Assembly: GCF_000259505.1 (NCBI RefSeq)
Contig: NZ_AJMM01000031.1
Span: 1-64,000 of the forward strand
Length of the DNA: 64,000 bases
Source of the DNA: Streptococcus sp. SK643
GTDB lineage: Bacteria; Bacillota; Bacilli; Lactobacillales; Streptococcaceae
Reading direction: 5' to 3'
The position numbers were made by a program, and so were the translations under genes. Positions 46,176-54,673 of this stretch are shown one piece after another. Positions within the stretch are counted from its first letter, which is position 1. Each line of letters starts with the position of its first letter. The notes under the pieces were generated by a model. The model was not told where the DNA came from. It searched no databases and worked only from the letters and a program-made list of their open reading frames with translations.

Positions 46176-47261
46176 ATGAAACCGTCTATATATAGTTTAA
46201 CGCGTCAAGCCATGCAGGAATGGGTGCTCGAGCAAGGTGAAAAGAAATTCCGAGCAGATCAAATTTGGGAATGGCTCTACCGTAAACGTGTCCAGTCATT
46301 TGAAGAAATGACCAACCTTTCCAAGGATATGATTGCTAAACTAAATGATCAGTTTATGGTTAACCCTTTGAAACAACGTATTGTTCAAGAATCTGCTGAC
46401 GGGACGGTTAAATATCTTTTTGAATTACCAGATGGTATGTTGATTGAGACGGTGCTTATGCGCCAGCATTATGGCTTGTCTGTCTGTGTGACAACTCAGG
46501 TCGGCTGTAATATTGGTTGTACCTTCTGTGCTTCTGGATTGATTAAGAAACAACGTGACCTCAATAACGGTGAAATCGTAGCGCAAATCATGCTGGTTCA
46601 GAAATATTTTGATGAGCGTGGTCAGGATGAGCGCGTCAGCCATATCGTTGTCATGGGAATCGGTGAACCATTTGATAACTACAATAATGTTTTGAATTTC
46701 GTCCGTACCATCAATGATGACAAGGGGATGGCCATCGGTGCTCGACATATTACAGTTTCAACATCTGGTTTGGCTCACAAGATCCGTGATTTTGCTAATG
46801 AAGGTGTTCAGGTCAATCTTGCCGTTTCTCTTCATGCACCTAACAATGAACTTCGTTCAAGTATTATGAAGATTAACCGTGCCTTTCCGATTGAAAAACT
46901 CTTCGCCGCTATCGAGTACTATATTGAAACAACTAATCGCCGTGTAACCTTTGAGTATATCATGCTCAATGAAGTCAATGATGGTGTGGAACAGGCTCTT
47001 GAGTTGGCTGAATTGCTCAAAAATATCAAGAAATTGTCTTATGTCAACTTGATACCTTATAACCCAGTCAGTGAGCATGACCAATATAGCCGTAGTCCTA
47101 AGGAGCGCGTCCTGGCCTTCTACGATATGCTTAAGAAAAAAGGGGTCAACTGTGTGGTTCGTCAAGAGCATGGTACAGATATTGATGCAGCTTGTGGACA
47201 ATTGCGTTCTAATACAATGAAACGTGACCGCCAGAAAGCAGTCGCAGTAGCTAATCCTTAA
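46176..47261 (+). CDS. rlmN: Dual-specificity RNA methyltransferase RlmN
   Basis: The 361-residue radical-SAM enzyme has the cluster motif [11 protein letters not shown], an N-terminal HhH-like region ([20 protein letters not shown]), [17 protein letters not shown], and the C-terminal methylated Cys in [12 protein letters not shown]. It methylates C2 of A2503 in 23S rRNA and A37 in tRNAs. AAGGAG lies before the ATG. The stop overlaps the start of the VanZ-like gene by 1 nt. Confidence 0.97.
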   Translation: MKPSIYSLTRQAMQEWVLEQGEKKFRADQIWEWLYRKRVQSFEEMTNLSKDMIAKLNDQFMVNPLKQRIVQESADGTVKYLFELPDGMLIETVLMRQHYGLSVCVTTQVGCNIGCTFCASGLIKKQRDLNNGEIVAQIMLVQKYFDERGQDERVSHIVVMGIGEPFDNYNNVLNFVRTINDDKGMAIGARHITVSTSGLAHKIRDFANEGVQVNLAVSLHAPNNELRSSIMKINRAFPIEKLFAAIEYYIETTNRRVTFEYIMLNEVNDGVEQALELAELLKNIKKLSYVNLIPYNPVSEHDQYSRSPKERVLAFYDMLKKKGVNCVVRQEHGTDIDAACGQLRSNTMKRDRQKAVAVANP

Positions 47262-47734
47262 TGATGAAGAAAACTCATAATCATATTTTGGTCTGGGGAG
47301 TCATTTTCTATAGCATTTGTATCGTCTCTTTTTGCTTTACTCCTCAAGAACATTCTCCCGTGGGGGTAGAAACTCCAGGTATTCAGCATCTTGGACGCCT
47401 GGTTTTTCTTTTGACTCCTTTCAATTCCCTCTGGAAACTGGGTGAGGTGAGTGACATAGGACAATTATGTTGGATTTTTCTACAAAATATCCTCAATGTC
47501 TTCTTGCTCTTTCCCCTGATTTTCCAACTCCTTTATCTTTTTCCAAACCTGCGGAAGACAAAAAAGGTCATTTTATTCAGTTTTCTCTTAAGTCTTGGAA
47601 TTGAGTGTACGCAGTTAGTTTTGGACTTTTTCTTTGATTTTAATCGGGTCTTTGAGATTGATGATTTGTGGACCAATACCTTGGGGGGCTATCTGGCTTG
47701 GCTACTCTATAAACAATTATATAAAAACAAATAA
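47261..47734 (+). CDS. VanZ-like membrane protein
   Basis: The 157-residue protein has four hydrophobic segments and VanZ features: an N-terminal helix (ILVWGVIFYSICIVSFCFTP), NILNVFLLFPLIFQLLY, LLSLGIECTQLVLD and the conserved RVFEIDDLWTNTLGGYLAW. VanZ proteins include a teicoplanin-resistance accessory factor, but most streptococcal members have unknown roles at the membrane. It starts in the stop of rlmN (or at the next ATG, 47264), so it is translationally coupled. The ABC-F gene follows 9 bp later. Confidence 0.88.
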   Translation: MMKKTHNHILVWGVIFYSICIVSFCFTPQEHSPVGVETPGIQHLGRLVFLLTPFNSLWKLGEVSDIGQLCWIFLQNILNVFLLFPLIFQLLYLFPNLRKTKKVILFSFLLSLGIECTQLVLDFFFDFNRVFEIDDLWTNTLGGYLAWLLYKQLYKNK

Positions 47735-47743
47735 GGAATTAGA

Positions 47744-49285
47744 ATGAGTATTTTAGAAGTTAAAAATCTGAGTCACGGTTTTGGTGATCGTGCAATTTTT
47801 GAAGATGTATCTTTCCGTCTCCTCAAGGGGGAACATATCGGTCTTGTCGGTGCCAATGGTGAAGGAAAATCGACCTTTATGAGTATTGTAACCGGTAAGA
47901 TGTTGCCAGATGAAGGGAAGGTGGAATGGTCCAAATATGTGACTGCTGGTTACTTGGATCAGCACTCCGTCCTTGCTGAAGGTCAGTCTGTTCGTGATGT
48001 TCTTCGCACAGCCTTCGATGAGCTTTTTAAAGCTGAAGTCCGTATCAATGATCTTTATATGGAAATGGCTGAGGATGGAGCTGATGTTGATGCTCTCATG
48101 GAAGAAGTGGGAGAACTCCAAGACCGTCTGGAGAGCCGTGATTTCTATACCTTGGATGCTAAGATTGACGAAGTAGCGCGTGCCCTTGGTGTCATGGACT
48201 TTGGCATGGATACGGATGTAACCTCTTTGTCAGGTGGGCAAAGAACCAAGGTGCTTTTGGCTAAACTTCTACTTGAAAAGCCTGATATCTTGCTGTTGGA
48301 CGAGCCGACCAACTACTTGGATGCTGAGCATATTGACTGGCTTAAGCGCTATCTCCAAAACTATGAGAATGCCTTTGTTCTGATTTCACACGATATTCCA
48401 TTCCTAAATGACGTTATAAATATTGTCTACCATGTGGAGAATCAACAGCTAACGCGTTATTCTGGTGACTACTACCAGTTCCAAGAAGTTTATGCTATGA
48501 AGAAATCTCAGCTGGAGGCAGCCTACGAACGTCAGCAGAAAGAAATTGCAGACCTCAAAGACTTTGTAGCTCGTAATAAAGCTCGTGTTGCAACACGAAA
48601 TATGGCCATGTCTCGTCAAAAGAAATTGGATAAGATGGATATTATCGAACTGCAAAGTGAGAAACCAAAACCATCCTTTGATTTCAAACCAGCTCGTACA
48701 CCAGGGCGCTTTATTTTCCAAGCCAAGGATTTGCAAATTGGTTATGACCGTCCTCTGACCAAGCCATTAAATCTCACCTTTGAACGTAATCAAAAAGTTG
48801 CCATCATCGGTGCCAATGGTATTGGGAAAACCACTCTTTTAAAGAGTCTTTTAGGAATTATCCCACCTATTGCTGGGGAAGTTGAGCGTGGAGATTATCT
48901 AGAACTTGGATACTTTGAGCAGGAAGTTGAAGGCGGTAATCGCCAAACTCCTCTTGAAGCTGTCTGGAATGCCTTTCCAGCTCTCAACCAAGCAGAAGTT
49001 CGTGCAGCCCTTGCTCGTTGTGGTCTGACAACCAAGCATATCGAAAGCCAAATTCAGGTCTTGTCAGGTGGGGAACAAGCCAAGGTTCGTTTCTGTCTCT
49101 TGATGAATCGAGAAAATAATGTTTTGGTACTAGACGAGCCAACCAACCACTTGGATGTGGATGCCAAGGATGAACTCAAACGAGCCCTAAAAGAGTATAA
49201 AGGATCTATTCTTATGGTCTGCCACGAACCAGATTTTTATGAAGGCTGGATGGACCAAATCTGGGACTTTAATAACTTGACGTAA
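47744..49285 (+). CDS. ABC-F family ATPase (YbiT/YkpA-like)
   Basis: The 513-residue protein has two ABC domains without membrane helices: Walker A GANGEGKST with signature LSGGQRTKVLLA and Walker B ILLLDEPTNYLD, then GANGIGKTT, LSGGEQAKVRFC and VLVLDEPTNHLD. The linker is charged and helical, as in ribosome-associated ABC-F translation factors. Lack of a long C-terminal extension argues against a dedicated antibiotic-protection subtype. It ends the yutD-rlmN-vanZ-ABC-F gene run. Confidence 0.93.
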   Translation: MSILEVKNLSHGFGDRAIFEDVSFRLLKGEHIGLVGANGEGKSTFMSIVTGKMLPDEGKVEWSKYVTAGYLDQHSVLAEGQSVRDVLRTAFDELFKAEVRINDLYMEMAEDGADVDALMEEVGELQDRLESRDFYTLDAKIDEVARALGVMDFGMDTDVTSLSGGQRTKVLLAKLLLEKPDILLLDEPTNYLDAEHIDWLKRYLQNYENAFVLISHDIPFLNDVINIVYHVENQQLTRYSGDYYQFQEVYAMKKSQLEAAYERQQKEIADLKDFVARNKARVATRNMAMSRQKKLDKMDIIELQSEKPKPSFDFKPARTPGRFIFQAKDLQIGYDRPLTKPLNLTFERNQKVAIIGANGIGKTTLLKSLLGIIPPIAGEVERGDYLELGYFEQEVEGGNRQTPLEAVWNAFPALNQAEVRAALARCGLTTKHIESQIQVLSGGEQAKVRFCLLMNRENNVLVLDEPTNHLDVDAKDELKRALKEYKGSILMVCHEPDFYEGWMDQIWDFNNLT

Positions 49286-49353
49286 AATTAGGTTTAAAAA
49301 GACAGAATCGAAAGATTTTGTAGCTAGAAGTTTAATTGTAAAATGATATCATG

Positions 49354-49391
49354 GATTGAGTTTTGTATGGATCAGAGCTCAATCTTTTTTA
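49354..49391 (+). terminator. Terminator after the ABC-F gene
   Basis: GATTGAG/CTCAATC with a long loop is followed by a run of T. Confidence 0.65.
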
Positions 49392-49403
49392 TTTTTTACG
49401 TTT

Positions 49404-49557
49404 TATACTCAATGAAAATCAAAAAGCAAACTAGGAAGCTAGCCGCAAGCTGCTCAAAGCACTGCTTTGAGGTTGTAGATAAGACTGACGAAGTCAGTTA
49501 CATATATCTACGGTAAGGTGAAGCTGACGTAGTTTGAAGAGATTTTCGAAGAGTATT
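49404..49557 (-). repeat. BOX element, copy 2, opposite orientation
   Basis: This is the reverse complement of the copy at 4348-4501: it begins ATACTCAATGAAAATC (boxC end), contains ACTGACGAAGTCAGT (boxB) and TACGGTAAGGTGAAGCTGAC (boxA), and ends TTTTCGAAGAGTAT. It differs from copy 1 at a small number of positions. It lies in the gap between the ABC-F gene and the LysR region. Confidence 0.92.
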
Positions 49558-49585
49558 AGCTCTTTTATCACCAAGTCTCATTAAA

Positions 49586-49626
49586 CAAAAAAATCCGAAA
49601 GTTAGTAATCAAAAGCTAACTTTCGG
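49586..49626 (-). terminator. Minus-strand terminator downstream of the LysR gene
   Basis: The perfect stem CCGAAAGTTAG/CTAACTTTCGG with a 10-nt loop has its T-run on the minus strand. It lies about 300 bp beyond the LysR stop. Confidence 0.75.
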
Positions 49627-49926
49627 AGCATAGTTATTTAGGAATGTTATTTTGTTTCCAGTCTAATATCTTTTATCTACAAAATGAAAGTGGAAGGATT
49701 CATATATATGAGTTCTATGAAAACAGCTTAATAAATCAGTATCCTTAGTTTTAGCTGGGACTTACTAGCTAAATAGATGAGTGAGGATAACTAATCTTAG
49801 TTAGGATGAATTTCCAAGTCAAGACTGTTTAAGATATCGGAGATAAAGGAGATGATATTGTAACCAAGTAGTTCAAATTTTTGAATTTACTTAAGAAAAG
49901 AAAGTAAGCTGATTTGTTATTTACTT
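49627..49926. other. Gap without recognisable gene downstream of LysR
   Basis: Three hundred AT-rich bases with frequent stops on both strands. I see no gene, repeat or RNA structure. It is probably either the 3' untranslated part of the LysR transcript or decayed DNA. Confidence 0.4.
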
Positions 49927-50835
49927 TTAATTATCAAACTGAACTTCTTCTAATAGATACTGGATAAAGCGTTCGCCCATTTTGGATAGGCTAGTTTTCT
50001 CATGTTGAATATAGATAAGTTCAATTGGGTCTTCAATGTCTAATGGAATAGAAACAATATTATCTCCATTAAGGTTACTGTTCAAAATCCCTGTCGCAAT
50101 AGTGTAGCCATCCAAACCAATCAAGAGATTAAAGAGTGTAGCACGGTCGCTCACAACAATGGATTTCTTGTGGTGTTCTTGTGAAAGAATTTCTTCTGAG
50201 AAGTAGAAGGAGTTGTGCGTCCCTTGGTCATAGCTGAGATAAGGGAAATTCTCTAAATCAGATAGTTTTACCTTGTCCTTTTTAGCCAGAGGATTGGTTT
50301 TGCTGACAAAGATATGCGGTTGGGCGGTAAAGAGATGGTGGGCAAGCAGATGGTTATCATCTAGCATCTTTGTCAAAACATCTCGGTTGTAACTGTTTAA
50401 AAAGAGGACACCAACTTCACTACGGAAGTTCTTGACGTCATCAATAATCTCCCAAGTTCGTGTTTCACGGAGAAAGAGCTCATACTTTTCCATATCACTT
50501 TTCTTAAGTAGCGATACAAAGGCATTGACCACAAAGGCATAGTGCTGGGACGACACGCTAAAGAGTTCGCGGTGGGCGACAGGATTTTTATAGCGTTCTT
50601 CCAGAAGCTGGGTCTGTTCGACAACCTGACGGGCATAAGAGAGAAACTCCATGCCATCACGGGTCAAGGTAATGCCCTTAGGATTACGAATAAAAATTTC
50701 AATACCCATTTCATTTTCTAAATCTCGAACAGCATTAGAAAGACTAGGTTGGGTAATGAAAAGTTGTTTAGCTGCCTCATTCATAGAGCCAGTTTCGACG
50801 ATTTTGATAATATAATGTAATTGTTGAATTCTCAT
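49927..50835 (-). CDS. LysR-family transcriptional regulator
   Basis: The 302-residue LysR protein has an N-terminal winged HTH (MRIQQLHYIIKIVETGSMNE, AAKQLFITQPSLSNAVRDLE) and an effector-binding domain. It resembles the streptococcal CpsY/MtaR group, which regulates methionine uptake and surface traits. The binding-domain features are SSQHYAFVVNAFVSLLKK and LPLISYDQG-like FPYLSYDQGTHNSFYFSEE. Its effector and targets cannot be read. It is divergent from the lantibiotic-like region; regulation of that region is possible but not shown. Confidence 0.88.
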   Translation of the reverse strand: MRIQQLHYIIKIVETGSMNEAAKQLFITQPSLSNAVRDLENEMGIEIFIRNPKGITLTRDGMEFLSYARQVVEQTQLLEERYKNPVAHRELFSVSSQHYAFVVNAFVSLLKKSDMEKYELFLRETRTWEIIDDVKNFRSEVGVLFLNSYNRDVLTKMLDDNHLLAHHLFTAQPHIFVSKTNPLAKKDKVKLSDLENFPYLSYDQGTHNSFYFSEEILSQEHHKKSIVVSDRATLFNLLIGLDGYTIATGILNSNLNGDNIVSIPLDIEDPIELIYIQHEKTSLSKMGERFIQYLLEEVQFDN

Positions 50836-51122
50836 GATTTAATTGTACCACACTTGCGTCGGAATCGCCAAAGAAGATAGGAAAATCAGGGGCATTGTGT
50901 GAGTCTCTGTAAAGTAGTTAAGAAGAAACTTCTAAATCATTTAGTAAATAAGGTAAAAAAGTAGCTGATCAAGAGATTGTTCAGCTGTTTTTTAATTGAG
51001 AACTATAAAAATTTTACTCGAAAATAAGAAATTTGCACGATTTACTCATTATTTACCCAGTACTAGAGTTTATACTAGTTATTGTAAAGATAATCATCCA
51101 AAAGAAGGAAGGAGGCAACCTT

Positions 51123-51301
51123 ATGGCTAAAAATACAAATCGTTCAGAGATTGATTCTCTAAGTTTCGAGGTTGAAAACCAAGAATTTTCCGAGAAATCA
51201 GGAGCTAGTGGTACACAGCTGTTAAAATGACGCTAGCAAATCTGTGTGGGTTGTGTTTCACCTATTCCTATGAGTGTACGAGAAATAATGTTCGTTGTTA
51301 G
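51123..51301 (+). pseudogene. Lantibiotic-like precursor gene, copy 1 (frameshifted)
   Basis: A ribosome binding site GGAGG precedes ATG 51123, which opens a 35-codon leader (MAKNTNRSEIDSLSFEVENQ, then FSEKSGASG) that stops at 51228-51230. The core peptide continues in another frame from an ATG overlapping that stop: MTLANLCGLCFTYSYECTRN, then NVRC and a stop at 51299-51301. The core has four Cys and the T-x-S-x-E-C motif found in lacticin 481-type lantibiotics. Comparison with copy 2 shows that a single-base change near 51212-51220 would join leader and core as TAVKMTLANLCG. No modification enzyme is nearby. Confidence 0.6.
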
Positions 51302-51342
51302 ATAAAACAAAAGGACAATTCTAGTGTTTTATTACAAAACAT

Positions 51343-51370
51343 TGACAACACTTTGATTTGGTGTTATATT
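51343..51370 (+). promoter_or_regulatory. Promoter upstream of precursor copy 2
   Basis: TTGACA (51343-51348), 16 bp, TATATT (51365-51370). The -10 ends 1 nt before the position of the lost start codon, so it could instead drive the small membrane peptide at 51596. Confidence 0.55.
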
Positions 51371-51371
51371 T

Positions 51372-51564
51372 ACGGAAGAAATACAAATAAAACAAGACAA
51401 CTTTGAGATTGATTCTTTGGATTATGGAAATGAATAGCCAAGAATTGGATGGAAAATCTGCTGCTGGGTAGGATACGGCTGTTAGATTAACAGCACAGGG
51501 GCGCTGTGGTTGGTGGTTTACACATTCTTATGAAGGTACTTCGCCAAACGTGCGCTGTGGATAA
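51372..51564 (+). pseudogene. Lantibiotic-like precursor gene, copy 2 (multiply broken)
   Basis: It aligns with copy 1 across leader and core. The start is ACG instead of ATG (51372-51374), the leader EIDSLDYGNE meets a stop, the frame then shifts to MNSQELDGKSAAG with a TAG at 51469-51471, and the core reads DTAVRLTAQGRCGWWFTHSY, then EGTSPNVRCG and a stop at 51562-51564. The Cys after Glu in the T-x-S-x-E-C motif is Gly here. Three independent lesions show the gene is dead. Confidence 0.6.
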
Positions 51565-51595
51565 AACTACCTCTATTTTTTGACAGGAGGATAAA

Positions 51596-51703
51596 ATGGA
51601 AGGAATTATTGGAACACTAGAATTCTATGCACCTGTACTGGTCTTAGGAGTTGTTGTCATAGGGATTGTTTACTTTATGAAAAAAAGAAACGATCGCAAA
51701 TAA
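51596..51703 (+). CDS. 35-residue single-helix membrane peptide
   Basis: AGGAGG precedes the ATG by 5 nt. The peptide MEGIIGTLEFYAPVLVLGVV continues into IGIVYFMKKRNDRK: an N-terminal acidic end, one hydrophobic helix of about 20 residues and a basic C-terminus. It is intact beside two broken precursor genes and is followed by a hairpin terminator. It could be an immunity peptide, a small membrane regulator of the adjacent transporter, or a bacteriocin-like peptide. I do not recognise the family. Confidence 0.65.
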   Translation: MEGIIGTLEFYAPVLVLGVVVIGIVYFMKKRNDRK

Positions 51704-51712
51704 TCAACATCA

Positions 51713-51741
51713 ACCGATACCTGAAAAAGGCATCGGTTTTT
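51713..51741 (+). terminator. Terminator after the small membrane peptide
   Basis: ACCGATACC/GGCATCGGT with a 7-nt loop and T-run. Confidence 0.85.
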
Positions 51742-51772
51742 TATAACTTGAATATATTGCACAAAATACTCA

Positions 51773-51800
51773 TGGCAAACCTTGAAAGAAACCGTATAAT
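51773..51800 (+). promoter_or_regulatory. Promoter of the BceAB-type transporter
   Basis: TGGCAA (51773-51778), 16 bp, TATAAT (51795-51800), 30 nt before the ATG at 51831. This gives the transporter a promoter separate from the peptide genes. Confidence 0.6.
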
Positions 51801-51830
51801 GAGAGCGTAATAAAGAAACGGAGGAATGAA

Positions 51831-52568
51831 ATGATGAAACAACTTATCGTGACAGGATTAACGAAAACATTTGGTCAAGGGGATAATATCGTTCATGCTT
51901 TATCAGATGTGAACTTGTCCGTTGAAAAAGGTGAATTTCTGGCAATTATGGGGGCTAGTGGTAGTGGAAAAACAACACTCCTCAACTGTATTTCAACGAT
52001 TGATAAACCAACATCAGGTGAAATTCAATTTGAAGATTTTGACATCATCCATGCCAAGGAAAATGAACTAGCTGACTATCGTGCTAAAAACATTTCCTAT
52101 ATTTTCCAAGCCTACAACTTGGTGGAAACCTTGACGGTCTATGAAAATATCGTCCTACCTCTTCAAATTCAGGGGAAAACTATCAAAAAACATCAGGATA
52201 AGATTGAGGAAATTTTGGATAAGCTGGCCATCCAGAGCTTAAAAGATAAGTTTCCTAATCAGTTATCAGGAGGTCAGCGACAACGTGTGGCAACTGCTAG
52301 AGCCTTGATTGATGATTCTAAACTGATTATCGCAGATGAGCCGACAGGAGCCTTGGACTCTGCCAATTCTGAAAAACTGATGGCGCTTTTGCAGGAAATC
52401 AATAAAAGTTTTGGTATTACCATTTTACTGGTTACGCATGACCCTGCCGCAGCCAAGTACTCTTCACGGATGGTGCTACTTAGCGATGGAAAGATTATGG
52501 ATGATTTGGAACGTAACAGCTTATCTAATGAACAGTATTTACAAGAGATTTACAGCCGTACCAGATAG
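51831..52568 (+). CDS. BceA-type ABC transporter ATP-binding protein
   Basis: The 245-residue ATPase has Walker A GASGSGKTT, signature LSGGQRQRVATARAL, Walker [13 protein letters not shown] and H-loop LVTHDP. It is paired with an FtsX-type 671-residue permease in the manner of BceAB/VraDE peptide-resistance transporters. A GGAGG ribosome binding site lies 6 nt upstream. All motifs are intact, in contrast with the dead peptide genes next door. The spacing to the permease gene is 9 bp. Confidence 0.93.
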   Translation: MMKQLIVTGLTKTFGQGDNIVHALSDVNLSVEKGEFLAIMGASGSGKTTLLNCISTIDKPTSGEIQFEDFDIIHAKENELADYRAKNISYIFQAYNLVETLTVYENIVLPLQIQGKTIKKHQDKIEEILDKLAIQSLKDKFPNQLSGGQRQRVATARALIDDSKLIIADEPTGALDSANSEKLMALLQEINKSFGITILLVTHDPAAAKYSSRMVLLSDGKIMDDLERNSLSNEQYLQEIYSRTR

Positions 52569-52577
52569 GAGGAGAGT

Positions 52578-54593
52578 ATGTATCCAAAATTGATTTTACG
52601 AAATGTATTTCGAAATTTACAGACCTATACCATCTATTTTTTCAGTCTGACCTTGATTTATAGCTTGCTCTACGCTTTTAATGCTTTACCAAGCCATCCA
52701 GTGATGCAGAGTTTATTAGGAGCAAAGGAAATGTTGACGACGGTGATGAGTCAGTACATGGGCTTGCTTTCCTATCTGATTCTATCGGCGATTGCCTTTC
52801 TCATCGTTTACGCCACAAATTTTGTGCTGGGACGGCGCAAGAAAGAGCTGGGACTTTATGCAACGCTGGGAATGAAGAAGAAGCAGATTATCCGTACCCT
52901 GTTCTTTGAAACCATGCTGGTCAATATCTTTTCCTTGATTCTAGGTTTCTTGCTTGGAGTGTTCTTACTGGTCATTCTAGCTAAAATTGCATCTGAGTTT
53001 TTTATGGCCAATTACTTTGGTAAACTGGTTTTCTTTGATAGCAAGTCTGTCATCTTACTAGTTTATTCCTATTTGGTCACCAGTTTTATTGTTGGTGTCA
53101 TGGACATTCTTACCTTTAGAAAGCAAAATATCATTGCACTCATTCAAGAAAATGGGATCAAGAAATCTGTCTTGGCAAAAGGCAAGCCAGCTCTTCAAGC
53201 ACTTCTCTTTATTCTTTCGACAGCTGTTATCGGTTTTGGTGCTCTCTATTTTTCAGACTATCACCATCTATCATTCTTGAAAAGCTGGGGTATCTTGCTG
53301 GTATCTGTCTTAGTGATTTTTGTGATTTTATTTTACAATACTTTAAGCCATTTTATCTTGGTCTCACTTAGAAAACTGCCTCAAACCTACTATAACAAAC
53401 TAAACACTTTTAAAATCCGTCAGTTTTCAAAACAAGCTGATAGTAATTCGGTCACGTTGGCTGTCTTATCCTTGACCTTGACACTGGCTCTCAGCTTACT
53501 CGTTTTTAGTGGTAGTGCCTATACGACTATGAACCGAGAGCTGAACAAATACTCACCTTATGATGTAACTGTCAATCTCTACCGTGGTAAAGAGTTTCAA
53601 TTTTCTCAGGAATCTGTCAAAGACAGATTGAAAGCCGATGGATTTGACTTTAACCTCATCAAAGAGGAATACAGCTGTCCTATCTATTCTAGTGATGTAA
53701 CTTATAAAGATTTGATTGATACTAGCAATCTCTGGGAGCATGATAAGAAACTTCCTGAATCAAAAGTACCGATTTTAGGAATTTCTGCCTACAATCATCT
53801 CCGCAAACTGCAAGGGAAAAAAGCGGTTGACCTGGCAGAAGACCAATTTCTAGTCAATGCCAATTATAAAGGAACTGCCAAGCAGATTCAGGACTTTCTA
53901 TCAACGACAAAAACCTTCATGATTAACGGTTATTCTCTCAACCTTGCCTCTTCAAAGCCACTTGAAACAGTTTACTTTTTATCTTCAGTAGGTCTAAATG
54001 ACGCAGGAACCTTGATTGTACCAGATAAGGTAGTAGTTGGATTGACGGAAGACCACACGACCTATGTTGCCAATTTCAAAGAAAACATTGACAAACGGGA
54101 AGTAGAAACATTCTTGAGTCAGTGGATTGAAAAATACTACTTCACTCGTGATGGAGCAGAGTTGAATTCGTTCACCTATCAAACGAAAGGAAGTATTTTT
54201 GAGGTTTACCTTGGATTTATGGGCGTCATTGTCTTTGTCATGATTTTTGTCAGTGTTATTTTTATCATTATTTCCCTCAGTATCTTGTCCCTTCAAACTT
54301 CTACAAGTGCTTTGGATAGTGTTAATGATTATCAAATCTTATACCTTCTTGGGAACAAGAGAAAGCAAAATCGCTCTATTCTTTTGCAACAGATTCTAAG
54401 TTATTTCTTGGTTCCGCTGCTTATTGCAGGTCCGCTAGCACTTGCCTTAAGTACCGCACTTCTAGGCTATTTTGAGAATTTCGCTAATACCAGCATTTCT
54501 ATAGATATCACCTATCTGGGAGTAGCGGTCTTACTCTTTGTCCTTTACCTGCTAGTGACTTATAGAGTAAGTTGGCAAATTATTGAAAATTAA
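52578..54593 (+). CDS. BceB-type ABC transporter permease
   Basis: The 671-residue permease has about ten transmembrane helices in the BceB layout: an N-terminal helix (YTIYFFSLTLIYSLLYAF), an FtsX block with FVLGRRKKELGLYATLGMKK, further helices around residues 100-290, a large extracellular domain of about 210 residues (290-525) and a C-terminal FtsX helix set. The extracellular domain between helices 7 and 8 is the peptide-antibiotic sensing part in BceB. It likely protects against lipid II-binding peptides, working with the two-component system downstream. Confidence 0.9.
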   Translation: MYPKLILRNVFRNLQTYTIYFFSLTLIYSLLYAFNALPSHPVMQSLLGAKEMLTTVMSQYMGLLSYLILSAIAFLIVYATNFVLGRRKKELGLYATLGMKKKQIIRTLFFETMLVNIFSLILGFLLGVFLLVILAKIASEFFMANYFGKLVFFDSKSVILLVYSYLVTSFIVGVMDILTFRKQNIIALIQENGIKKSVLAKGKPALQALLFILSTAVIGFGALYFSDYHHLSFLKSWGILLVSVLVIFVILFYNTLSHFILVSLRKLPQTYYNKLNTFKIRQFSKQADSNSVTLAVLSLTLTLALSLLVFSGSAYTTMNRELNKYSPYDVTVNLYRGKEFQFSQESVKDRLKADGFDFNLIKEEYSCPIYSSDVTYKDLIDTSNLWEHDKKLPESKVPILGISAYNHLRKLQGKKAVDLAEDQFLVNANYKGTAKQIQDFLSTTKTFMINGYSLNLASSKPLETVYFLSSVGLNDAGTLIVPDKVVVGLTEDHTTYVANFKENIDKREVETFLSQWIEKYYFTRDGAELNSFTYQTKGSIFEVYLGFMGVIVFVMIFVSVIFIIISLSILSLQTSTSALDSVNDYQILYLLGNKRKQNRSILLQQILSYFLVPLLIAGPLALALSTALLGYFENFANTSISIDITYLGVAVLLFVLYLLVTYRVSWQIIEN

Positions 54594-54597
54594 GTCA

Positions 54598-54642
54598 AAT
54601 ACCAGAGTTGCCTATCCGACAATTCTGGTATTGTGTTATAAT
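54598..54642 (+). promoter_or_regulatory. Hairpin fused to promoter upstream of the histidine kinase gene
   Basis: The stem AATACCAGA/TCTGGTATT sits right after the permease stop, and 4 nt later TGTTATAAT gives an extended -10 at 54637-54642. Hairpin and promoter overlap, like the cassettes at 20040 and 21068 but unrelated in sequence. No T-run follows the stem, so termination may be weak. Confidence 0.5.
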
Positions 54643-54673
54643 GATATTAAAGTAGTTCAGGAAGTGGATACAT

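Noticed and set aside
49595..49626. Strong hairpin as a small RNA or attachment site
   Set aside because: The perfect stem with a minus-strand T-run is explained most simply as a rho-independent terminator for the LysR transcript.
51033..51230. Longer frame that starts at 51033 and includes the leader of precursor copy 1
   Set aside because: The upstream part lacks a ribosome binding site and passes through the GGAGG that clearly serves the ATG at 51123.
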